This document shows, in pieces, positions 55,568 through 64,000 of a DNA stretch of 64,000 bases; the stretch's first letter is position 1; each line of letters begins with the position of its first letter. The notes beneath the pieces were generated by a model that was not told where the DNA came from, searched no databases, and saw only the letters and a list, made by a program, of their open reading frames with translations. A program made the translations under genes and the position numbers. Source of the DNA: Anniella stebbinsi (lineage: Eukaryota; Chordata; Lepidosauria; Squamata; Anniellidae); NCBI GenBank assembly GCA_029215795.1, contig JARDYH010000002.1, positions 295,399,973-295,463,972 of the forward strand. The letters run 5' to 3'.

Positions 55568-55984
55568 TCCAGAAACCTACTTCACATCATTGTACGACCT
55601 GCTTCATTTCAGATCTAAGATTTTTGAAAGAATCAGATGTTGTCCCACAGACCTTAATGTGGAAAACAAATGACTATAATGGGGATATTAACAATTGGCT
55701 ATAACTTCCTTACATATTTTAAAAGTAGTAATTTGAGAAAGAGAGTGCAGCCAATTGGATTTGGGGGAAAGATTTTAGAAACGGATTGTTCTGGCTTGCA
55801 ATAAGGAAGGGTCTTACAACCAAAACACAGCCATCAAGAACTCCACAACTCTTCCAGAATTGCTGCTCCTTGGAGAAACAGCTTGTAAAGCGCATGAAAC
55901 TATTGATATGTTCCTTCAATGGCCTTCCCAAAAGCATTGTGATTGGAGATCCCTGGTAAAATTATTCCCTGCTTGGAAGCTTCA
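55565..55984. other. Unassigned spacer
   Basis: No feature was recognised. Confidence 0.45.
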
Positions 55985-56156
55985 GGCCAAATCAGCACCA
56001 AGCAGGATACAGCGGTATGAAAGCGGTATATAAAAGGCAGGAGCCACACTACTGCTTCATAGTGGTATTGAAGTGCACTGACAACTGTTGGGGCCCATAG
56101 ACTCATACCATATATCGCTTTCATACTGCTATAGCTTGCTTGGTGTAGATCATGCC
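55985..56156. mobile_element. Short element with 3-bp duplication (TCA)
   Basis: The left end GGCCAAATCAGCACCAAGCA and the right end 'gcttggtgtagatcatgcc' are imperfect inverted repeats. TCA flanks both sides (55982-55984 and 56157-56159). The inner arms 'gcggtatgaaagcggtatat' and 'atatatcgctttcatactgc' pair. The 'gatctacac' part resembles the ends of 22078 and 37147. 172 bp. Confidence 0.78.
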
Positions 56157-56890
56157 TCAGTGTCAGTCACAAAATTACATCCCCTCCATTCCCCTCTCCT
56201 CTTAGGGATGTCCGGATTTTGTGAAATCAATCCTGCATGTGTTTTGTGGATTGTGCAGTCTTGTTTGTTCTGGCGTGCATTCATAGATGGATTTGATTTT
56301 TCCCTTATTTCATGGAAAAATACATGAATAATTCTTTAAGAAAGTTTGCAACGATTTACAGAATCTATGTTCGTATGTAACATTTAACATATTGTCCCCC
56401 ATTCCATTTGACATTTCCCCACATATATTGTCCAGCATGGCATATGTCTCAGCAGACACTTGAGTATTTTCCTGTGAATGAAGTTGCATAAGTTTTGGGA
56501 AAGTAAAAAATAATCATCCAGCAGTCCATGGGCTCCATATGGCCTGGGGAGGTCCGTCTGCAGCAGATTTCACAGGTCGGAATCTTAGAAGTCCAAACTC
56601 ATTTTAGTAATCTCGAATTTCTCCAGCGTTCCTACTCTGTTACCCTACCTGTTGTAATCTCTTTCTGGAAAGCTTGCTTATCAAACTGGGCACTTAAACT
56701 AGAACCAACAACCACCTCTGAAGCAGGTCTGAAGCTTTGGGACCAACCTGCTTCATTTCAGACCATTTCATACAAGACTTCTTTTGCTTCAGAGGATGTC
56801 CAGACACCTCTGAAGCAGGATGCTTTGGTTTGATATGAGAGCCGTGTTCGAAGCAGATGTACACCTCTAATAGTATTAGACTAGTTAGTC
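56157..56890. other. Unassigned intergenic DNA
   Basis: No gene was recognised. A repeated 'gcttcatttcagacc' / 'cctctgaagcagg' pattern occurs at 56715-56825. Confidence 0.45.
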
Positions 56891-57345
56891 TAATAAGAAT
56901 ATAAGAAGAGCCATGCTGGATCAGACTGAGGGTCCATCTAGCACTCTGTTCACACAGTGGCCAACCAGCTGTCAACCAGAGACCCACAAGCAATTCACAG
57001 TGCAACAGTACCCTCCCACCCATGTTCCTCAGCAACTACTGTTTACAGACTTACTGCCTCTGACACTGGAGGTTGCACTTAGCCATCAGGACTGGTAGCC
57101 ATTGATAGCCTTCTTCTCCAGGAATGTATCCAACCCTCTTTTAAAGTCATCCAAATTGGTGGCCATGACCATATCTTGTGGTAGTGAATTCCATAGGAAA
57201 TGCCTTCTCCCTTATATATCACATTGTTTATTGAGATACAGTGGTCCCTGCCATAGGAAGAAAGATAGTCCGTTACTATGAACAGATCTTTCTTGATAGT
57301 GGCTCTGCACTGGTAGGACTCCTTGCCTTTAGACATCCCTCAGTT
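56891..57345 (-). mobile_element. CR1/L3-like LINE 3' end, old
   Basis: 'taataagaatataagaagag', 'ccatgctggatcagactgag' and, further right, 'gatagccttcttctccagga', 'catccaaattggtggccatg' and 'ttgtggtagtgaattccata' are typical of a CR1-related non-LTR tail, read here as its complement. No coding part was recognised. Confidence 0.7.
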
Positions 57346-57565
57346 CTCAGAGCTTGGCCAAGAGGGTGGTTACAGCTTTTCTGTTAAAGCAAGGTCTTGA
57401 TTTTTAATTGTCTTAAGAGAATCTAGCTTATATATCTGCTTTTCATAGCTGCATTTATTGGATTTTAAATATGCTTTCATACATATGTGCATTTCAAATA
57501 TGCATTTATACATATGGTGATTTTATTGTACTTTGCTTTAGGAGGTGTTTGTTGAAAGGAGGAGT
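57346..57565. other. Unassigned spacer
   Basis: No feature was recognised. Confidence 0.45.
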
Positions 57566-58013
57566 CATAGGAGTCACTGGTAGAGCACATGCTTTGCATG
57601 CAGAGGGCTGGATCCAGGATCTGCCCTCCACAAGAGGAAGGGATCTTCCAAGAGAAAAGGGGCTCCACTCATGGAAGGTCCTTCTGCCTGATTTTGGGGA
57701 TGCCCCCCTCCCAATGCACTGCAGCTCACCCCATTCAGCAGGAGCTCCTGACTCACTGTGTAGCATTTTAGGGAGCTGGAGGGGCTGACATGGGAAGGAG
57801 CAAGTGGCAAAGACCACTTCCGCCAGTGTAGTTGACCCAGTTTAAATCTGGATCCAACTGTGAAGGCCCCAAGTTCAATTCCTGGTTCTCCAAGGTAAGA
57901 CGGGGAAAGACCCTTCTCTGAAACCCTGGAGAGCTTCTGCCAGTCCATATGGATAATCTAGAGCTAGATGGATCAATGCTCTGACTCAGCATAAGACAGC
58001 TTCCTAGGTGAGT
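57566..58013 (+). mobile_element. tRNA-derived SINE split by an insertion
   Basis: The head 'agtcactggtagagcacatg' and 'ctttgcatgcagagggctgg' stops near 57610 and resumes at about 57850 as 'gaaggccccaagttcaattc'. It then continues through 'ctctgaaaccctggagagct' and 'tgctctgactcagcataaga'. Between these lies an unrelated 240-bp piece with CTGGATCCA at both junctions (about 57608-57616 and 57848-57856), a possible target duplication or shared palindromic end. Confidence 0.75.
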
Positions 58014-58430
58014 TGTAAATTTTCTGGCTCACATTTATGGGCTGAGGTTAGGCGGGTAGAGGGTTGGGATTGGCTAGTATGGCTTTGACCTGTTCATTGA
58101 AATTAGTTTGAATTTGCACCAAGCCAAGTTCTTAACTAATTTGTGGAGATCGTCAGTTTGTTTTCTGTAGTCAATAATCTTTTGACTACTTGGACTCGGC
58201 TTCCATGGAGTATTTCACCTTAACTTAACAATCCCTGGTTATTTCTCCTGCAAGGCATTTTGGCCAAAGTGTCTCAATAATGATGGGGCAGTAAAGGTCT
58301 TATTATAACTAGACTATTTAAAGATGATGCGAGACTCCCTGACCTCATATATAGGTCTGTTTTCCAGATGCTTAAAGAGCATGAATGGAATGTGGAGATG
58401 GCAACACCACTAAAATGAAAGCCCTTCACC
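58014..58430. other. Unassigned spacer
   Basis: No feature was recognised. Confidence 0.45.
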
Positions 58431-58457
58431 AAAAGAAAAGAAAAGAAAAGAAAAGAA
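58431..58457. repeat. (AAAAG)n microsatellite
   Basis: Five to six AAAAG units immediately left of the transposon at 58466. Confidence 0.95.
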
Positions 58458-58465
58458 GGGAAATC

Positions 58466-58785
58466 TAGGCTGACCAGATGAAAAGGAGGACAGGGGTCAT
58501 GTAACTTTAACAGTTGTAGAGAAAAGGGAATTTCAGCCAGTGTCATTTGTATGCAATTAGTTCCTGGTGAAATTCCCTCTTCATCACAACAGTTAAAGTT
58601 GCAGGGGCCCTGCCTTCTTTTGTATATGGTCACTCTAGTATAGTGCCTGCACCTTTAACAGTTGTGATGAAGAGGGAATTTCACCAGGAACTAATTGCAT
58701 ACAAATGACACTGGCTGAAATTCCCTTTTCTCTACAACTGTTAAAGTTACATGACCCCTGTCCTCCTTTTCATCTGGTCAGCCTA
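58466..58785. mobile_element. hAT-type element, 320-bp inverted dimer
   Basis: A perfect 8-bp duplication GGGAAATC lies at 58458-58465 and 58786-58793. The ends TAGGCTGACCAGATG and CATCTGGTCAGCCTA are exact inverted repeats. The first half is a near-complete copy of the 190-bp monomer type found at 60856. After 'gtatatggtcactctagta' the second half repeats it inverted. It encodes nothing, and the 119-codon minus frame is by chance. The structure and length match 61095-61414. Confidence 0.93.
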
Positions 58786-59522
58786 GGGAAATCATACATT
58801 GAAATATAATCATTACCATCTACATTATACTGTGGATTCATGCACCTACGAGTGGGGACTACTACAAAATGTTGCAGTGTGGAGTGGTCCTGCTCAGAAT
58901 CCTAGCCACTCTGTTCCATTCCTACTTCCCACCTGCACCCTGTCCCATCCCAATAATCAGCCAGCATTCTGAGCCACTGAGGAAGCTCAGCCTTCATCAC
59001 ACTGTTTTTGTGGGCACCCCTACAGGGTCCCCCTCAACATCTTTTTTGACTTCTACAAACCTTAGGGTTTCCCCAAGCCTACTGTTACTTCCCTCTTGTG
59101 GTGCATGGTTGGTGCTGTTTTGACTACCTAAGCAATGATATTCACAGTCTCAACATCAGAATAGAGGGGGAATAGACAGGAAGCTTCTCCACATGAGCAA
59201 TTTATTGCACACTTATGATTGTTCACTCACGGAAGTTTGCAGGTCCTTTTCATGACATCGTCAACCTCCAATGCATCTAAAGAGGGAATCTGTCATTTTA
59301 TATAACCCTGAAAATGCGGTAATAAATGGAAAACGTGCAATAAAGCAGTGCCATCTGCTGGCGGAAGAATTGAAATATAAAGAACTGGCAAAAACAAGGT
59401 GGGGGAAACGTGTGTATTTTGCCGATTGTTAAACCCATGAAGACTCTAGAAGACAAAGCCCTGGTAAGGTTGCAGGATTTTTGCTTAATGTGGAGAAGCC
59501 CAGAATGAACTCTTGTTGGAAG
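58786..59522. other. Unassigned intergenic DNA
   Basis: No gene or repeat was recognised. Confidence 0.45.
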
Positions 59523-59725
59523 CAGTGGAAGCTGGTGGCCCCGATTTCAGTGGGGCTATGTATTCATTCTGGAGTTCAGTCAGAACCAACCAGAACTCTA
59601 AAGGAGCTATTCAAGGTGATAAATCCTATTCCCAAAATAATTTCAAAACCTTGGATGGCTGGTTCTGACTGAAACTCAGAGTGGATTCATAGCCACACCA
59701 AAATGGGAGCCACTAGCCTCCACTG
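59523..59725. mobile_element. hAT-like foldback MITE (CAGTGGAGGC family)
   Basis: Begins CAGTGGAAGCTGGTGGCC and ends GGGAGCCACTAGCCTCCACTG. The flanks GTTGGAAG (59515-59522) and ATTGGAAA (59726-59733) agree at six of eight positions. The inner arms ('tcagtcagaaccaaccagaa' and 'tggctggttctgactgaaac') pair. A sibling of 2439-2629. Confidence 0.82.
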
Positions 59726-60089
59726 ATTGGAAAATAACATTTTCACTCCTCTTAGGATGAGATCTGTAACATGTTGATGAACCTGCTGCCCAGGAGCAGC
59801 TCTAGACATGAAAAATGTGGCCTCTGCTCAAGCTCTCTGCATGAGCAGTTGCTGCTGCCACCCCCAACCTTGCCAGGGTAGTTTTTGGGGAAAAGGGGGA
59901 CCAGTGGGTTGGGGTTGAGTGCCCCCAGTCTTCTGAGATTTCCTGGAAAAAAATTGAAAATGTTGCCCTATTTTTCTCCCCTGAGAATTCTACTAAGCTA
60001 ACTACAAGGCAAGCTAGGGAGAGCTCACCTATCACTAGGGCTGAGGTGGCTAAAAGGGAAGAGGAGAAATGGAGAGACTGAAAGACACA
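59726..60089. other. Unassigned spacer
   Basis: No feature was recognised. Confidence 0.45.
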
Positions 60090-60215
60090 GGCCCTTTCTA
60101 CACCATAGGAGTGTAGAGGGAGGGAGGGCGATCCCGGAAGTACCTAATACACACCATTGGCACACAAGGACCAGCCAGGGGCCATCTCAGGCAAACAGAC
60201 TGGTGTAGACGATGT
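60090..60215. mobile_element. GGCC-ended element, inverted relative of 8521-8655
   Basis: 'ggccctttctacaccatagg', 'agggcgatcccggaagtacc' and 'ggaccagccaggggccatct' are the complement of the 8521-8655 sequence. The right end has diverged or is truncated, so its duplication cannot be checked. Confidence 0.75.
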
Positions 60216-60855
60216 TACATAGAAGGGAGGTTGGACCTCTTTCAGTCCAATGGCTGAAACTCTCGGTTGGGAGGAGCACATTCCAGTGGTGGGTGGGGTT
60301 TAAAGGCAAAAGTGGTGGGGCCAAAGGCAAAACAGGCAGGGCTAAAATACCCAAAATACAAGCATATTTTAGTATAAAGCTCTTCCTGCTAATAACTTGG
60401 GGCCAAACTAAACATTTTCTCTAACACACATTGTCAACCTATGCATGCTAGATCTCTTTACCTCCATGTAAGTATGCACAGTAATTTGGATCAAGATCAT
60501 AGCACTTCAGAAGAGGAGGCTTTAAACTCCCTCAACCAAATTGCAACAATGGAGTCTTTTTTTTTCTTTTGTTAACCCCTCCCCAGCCACCACTGGCATA
60601 GTAAATTGTGGTGGAATTTAGGGATGAAAATGGTGCAGGGAGCTTGAAGCATCTTCTCCTGTGTGCAATGAAGCATCTTCTCCTGTGTGCAATTACATGG
60701 AGATAAAGAGATCTGGCACACATAGCTCCACAATACATGCCGGAAGGAACATTTAGTTTGGCCCTACACCATAGGAGAGGTGTTCCAACCTTTTAGAAAA
60801 GGGGGGGGGGAAATGCACAAAAGCCAGAAAACTATCAAACCATTGGTGCTTGGGG
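60216..60855. repeat. Nested dispersed repeats
   Basis: 60240-60390 resembles the inverse of 52920-53320. 60400-60764 is bounded by GGGCCAAACTAAACATT and 'atttagtttggccc', inverted ends, with 'gctagatctctttacctcca' mirrored by 'tggagataaagagatctggc', so it is probably a palindromic DNA element inside the older repeat. A 22-bp word ('gaagcatcttctcctgtgtg') is duplicated in tandem near 60645-60690. Confidence 0.62.
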
Positions 60856-61049
60856 AGGGTGGCCATATGGAAAGGAGAACAGGGCTCTTGGTCAAGAGGT
60901 CAGGGCTCCTGCAGCTTTAACTGTTTTGATGAAGAGGGAATTTCATCAACTGCTGCATGCATACAAATGACACCTGCTGAAATTCCCTTTTCTATACAAC
61001 TGTTAAAGATACAGGAGCCCTTTCCTCCTTTTCATATGGTCACCCTATG
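60856..61049. mobile_element. hAT-type monomer, about 194 bp
   Basis: 'agggtggccatatggaaagg' at the left and 'catatggtcaccctat' at the right are inverted ends of the same type as 58466 and 61095. The middle has 'gctttaactgttttgatgaa' and 'aattcccttttctatacaac'. It has no inverted-dimer structure. The target duplication is not clear. It serves as the monomer reference for the two 320-bp dimers nearby. Confidence 0.8.
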
Positions 61050-61094
61050 GGGGAAAGGGGGCTGGACCAGGAAAAGGGGCCATGGCTGTTTGGG

Positions 61095-61414
61095 TAGGCT
61101 GACCATATGAAAAGGAGGACAGGGCTCCTGTAACTTTAACAGTTGTAGAGAAAAGGGTATTTCAGCCAGGGTCATTTGTATGCAATTAGTTCCTGGTGAA
61201 ATTCCCTCTTCATCACAACAGTTAAAGTTGCAGGGGCCCTGGCTTCTTTTGTATATAGTCACTCTAGTATAGTGCCTGCAACTTTAACTGTTGTGATGAA
61301 GAGGGAATTTCACCAGGAACTAATTGCATACAAATGATACTGGCTGAAATTCCCTTTTCTCTACAACTGTTAAAGTTACAGGAGCCCTGTCCTCCTTTTC
61401 ATATGGTCAGCCTA
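61095..61414. mobile_element. hAT-type element, 320-bp inverted dimer
   Basis: A perfect 8-bp duplication TGTTTGGG lies at 61087-61094 and 61415-61422. The ends TAGGCTGACCATATG and CATATGGTCAGCCTA are exact inverted repeats. Like 58466-58785 it is 320 bp and dimeric, with the same junction 'gtcactctagtatagtgcct'. The shared length and junction mean both descend from one dimeric source. Confidence 0.93.
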
Positions 61415-63066
61415 TGTTTGGGAAACCCCAGAAGGCAAGATTGGGACCTCTGATGGGTTGGATTTTGCGCCCGTTATCTGATAGATAGACTAAAACACTA
61501 AGGGTGAGGCTCATGTTGCAGGTGAAGGTTAAAAGTGGGTTGCAGGTCTGGTCCTGAAGGCCACTGTGTTGGAGGAGGATGAGATACCAGGAGACAATGG
61601 AGCAGGGCACAGCTATCTGGTAGCTGAGCAGGCCAGATACACATATATCAGGTGTCTTCCCTCTCCAAAGCCCTTCTAACACACTGCTGTCAGAACTGAT
61701 TTTGTGATGGAGTAAGTAAAACGATCCACTGCCTCGTAGTCTGACAGACAGTAACATAAGCAGAAAAGTGCAGGTAACAAAAAATGGTTGATAAGTTTTA
61801 GTGAGTAGGCAGCAGTCACATCTGGCTGCAAGATGCTTTGAGCAGCTCGTTGGACAAAGGCGCTTGGTCCAAAGAGGTCACAGCAGGTTCGTTTGTGCTG
61901 CCAAGAGTGAAAAACAGAGTGAACGTCAATAAAATGCTCTCTCGCATGGTTTCTAGTTTACCCAAGGAAGGAGAAAATTGAATTGTTTATTGGAGGGTGG
62001 GAAGCAGTTGGTCTCTCCTCCTCTTGGTCATGGGAAGGTTAGTAGAGATCCGAATCCACTGACTTGCTAAACAGAGTTTAAAGGAAGTTTAAATAATATC
62101 AGACAGATTAGAAAAACAACCATCTGAATGAAGCTGTGTGAGATGGTTGGAACCTCTTAGATATAGCTAGGCAAATGCAGCAGTAGACAGTCCCATGACT
62201 CTGAATATCAAACATGAGGATGCTCTTAATTAGGTCCATACAGGATGGGCACTGACTGGGGGCGAGGGGGGATTCAGAGTCGATTTTTATTTCTGATTAT
62301 AATTCTTGATGTAGATATAGTTACCTCTGTTGCTCCTGCGGTCAGAGGGAAATTGGTGTGGACTGTGATCTAGTTTCATGTATATGTTTAGGACTGTCAC
62401 CAAAATGAGAGAAAGATCATAATTGATTAGTCATCTGGATTTCAGTTGATTAATCCATTAATGAATTAATTAGGTTGGCACATTAGTAAAAAACTATAGC
62501 ACTAAAGCAAAACTTGCTTTTTTGTTTCTATAACATGCATGCATGTGTTATACCGAGCACCTGAGAAAAGCCATTTCTCCCTATATATGAGAGAAATGGG
62601 TTCCTTCCATTTGTGCAAGGACCGGTGATTCAGCAGATGTCCCCATTCTCAGAAGGGGAGGGGACCATTGCAGCTTCCTGAGATATCTCCCATAGGAGCA
62701 CTTTAGGGATGGGGGATTCAGGGGGAATTGCTCTCCCCCATTTTGGCAAATGGGAGCATTTCATGAGCAGAATACATTTCATGAGCAGGATCCAATCCAC
62801 GTTATAAATAAATTAGCTGCCTTATTAATTAGGGACACCCTTTTTGTTGATCCAAAGGATTTTAACCTGTTGTAATGGCATTTTATTTTTACTTCTCTCC
62901 CCTAAAGTTTTCAATTGGGGATGGACAACTTTGGAGGGTTGGGGGCTACATTGAGGCTCCCTGGAACCACTCAGGGATTGCACCCCACTGGCAGACGAGG
63001 CTGTCCTGCTGCCAGAAGTGACTGCAATCCCAGAATCGGGAGGGGGACATACAGCCCGCCACATAG
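61415..63066. other. Unassigned intergenic DNA
   Basis: No gene was recognised. A palindromic AT-rich run lies near 62446-62472. The minus frame 62825-63241 (138 codons) overlaps plus-strand frames and has no domain signature. Confidence 0.5.
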
Positions 63067-63201
63067 CTGTTTGGTGGGCTGTGTGGAGCCCATTCTGCAG
63101 AGGAACAGGGCGTGCAGTCCCCATGCCCTGTCTACTGAACCGGTGTGAAGCATGGCTTATGTTTCTCAGCAGGATTGTGCTCCTGGCAGCCCACCAAACA
63201 G
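63067..63201. repeat. Inverted repeat with 15-bp arms
   Basis: CTGTTTGGTGGGCTG (63067-63081) and CAGCCCACCAAACAG (63187-63201) are perfect inverted copies, suggesting a diverged short DNA transposon or hairpin adjacent to the GCGCAT-rich element. Confidence 0.65.
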
Positions 63202-63219
63202 TTGCCCATATAAACTCCC

Positions 63220-63581
63220 AGGCTGCCTCTACAAGAGGCATTTAAAGCTCTTTCAAGGTGCATTAAAAAAATTACCTCTACAAGAACAGAGCGCAAATCG
63301 GGCGTAGAGGCGCGTTTTCTCTCCGATTATGCGCATTATCAAATGCGCGTTAAATAGCGAGTTTTATTTTGCTCCGGCCGTTAAAGCACATTTTGACTAT
63401 GTGAACAAGCGAGTCTCCGCATTAACTACTTGTAAAGTGCATTTGAAACAACCGGTAAGGTCATCTGTTGAGTGCTCAATTACCTCCTGCATACAAGGAT
63501 TTATGATAAAGCACTTCCGAGAAGATGCGCATAATTGGAGGAACAGGCGTCAAACGGAATCCATCTAGAGGGGGTCTCAGG
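63220..63581. mobile_element. CpG-dense GCGCAT-rich DNA element, copy B
   Basis: Inverted copy of 42024-42383. It starts 'aggctgcctctacaagaggc' and ends 'catctagagggggtctcagg'. The central block 'ccgattatgcgcattatcaa' plus 'atgcgcgtta' matches the complement of copy A almost base for base. CpG content is far above that of the flanks. No transposase was found. Confidence 0.78.
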
Positions 63582-64000
63582 CACACCTCAGCCAATTAGA
63601 AGGAGTGCTGCATGAACCAATAGCCTAGTTAATCCCTCCCCTTGCAAGCCATGTGACCAAATTCACCCACTCCATGTTGCTAGGTAGCATCCCAGCATGG
63701 CTCCCTCCCTTCCTTCCCATCTTTATCCCACTTTCTCCTACTCCCATTCTTCCACCCCAACTGACTGAATAATACTCTGTCAGGAGCAGCATCCATCCCA
63801 TTCATGTGTCCTGAAAGGCCTGCCTTCTCCCAATCCAGGGGATCTGAGAGAGGTCATTGACCTTGAGGCCAGCTGAAGAGGGCAGGGGGAAGGGATCCCT
63901 ATTTGCCCATCCCTAGCAAGACAAACACCGCACATGTGGCAAAGTCCAAGCTTTATTGAAGGGCATTCAGGACGGAGTGGGGAGAGGCACATGTGTGGCA
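63582..64000. other. Unassigned intergenic DNA
   Basis: Pyrimidine-rich on the plus strand from about 63690 to 63760. No exon or repeat was recognised. Confidence 0.45.

Noticed and set aside
57566..57640. Possible tRNA gene from A- and B-box-like sequence
   Set aside because: It is the head of a dispersed SINE family. No full cloverleaf and the copy is interrupted.
62825..63241. 138-codon minus-strand frame
   Set aside because: Overlapped by plus-strand frames and by an inverted repeat and a transposon end. No motif.

Overview
The window reads as nuclear intergenic DNA from a vertebrate, most likely a squamate reptile (lizard). The evidence is a characteristic mix of interspersed repeats: CR1 and L2-clade LINEs, an R4/Dong-clade LINE, tRNA-derived SINEs (one resembling the Sauria SINE type), and many short non-autonomous DNA transposons with terminal inverted repeats (TIRs). 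This assignment comes from recognised repeat families, not from a database match. No open reading frame longer than about 150 codons exists. I could not assign any host protein-coding exon, tRNA or rRNA gene. All recognisable protein-like sequence is decayed reverse transcriptase, endonuclease or ORF1 of retrotransposons.

Layout. 1-10.7 kb: unassigned DNA with short DNA transposons, two SINE copies and a 1,081-bp GC-rich hAT-type element (3654-4734). 10.7-15.0 kb: a nearly full-length CR1 on the minus strand, split by a 663-bp palindromic hAT-type element (12776-13438). 15-26.5 kb: L2-like remnants, TTA/TAA-flanked short elements and a CpG-rich palindrome (22078-22463). 26.5-29.8 kb: a second GC-rich hAT-type element (27546-28254) and a SINE carrying a transposon. 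29.8-37 kb: quiet AT-rich DNA, an L2 reverse-transcriptase relic (32830-33930), and an unusual non-repetitive block (34330-35160). 37-39.2 kb: a second CpG-rich palindrome (37147-37545) and a 781-bp element with two internal hairpins. 41.6-48.9 kb: a CpG-dense GCGCAT-rich element, an R4-type LINE between ATT/TAA arrays, and a 2.4-kb stretch with hAT-type ends. 49-58 kb: a possible conserved non-coding element with a perfect DR1 nuclear-receptor site (51404-51416), then old SINE and LINE pieces. 58-64 kb: two 320-bp inverted dimers of a hAT-type element beside a monomer, and the second GCGCAT-rich element.

There is no operon-like or pathway organisation. The interest lies in the mobile elements: perfect target-site duplications (TSDs) define several insertions exactly, nesting gives relative ages, and one set of GG...CC-ended elements carries 3-bp duplications that do not follow the usual TWA rule. 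The few complex, non-repetitive blocks are candidate regulatory DNA, but that is inference without a cross-species alignment.
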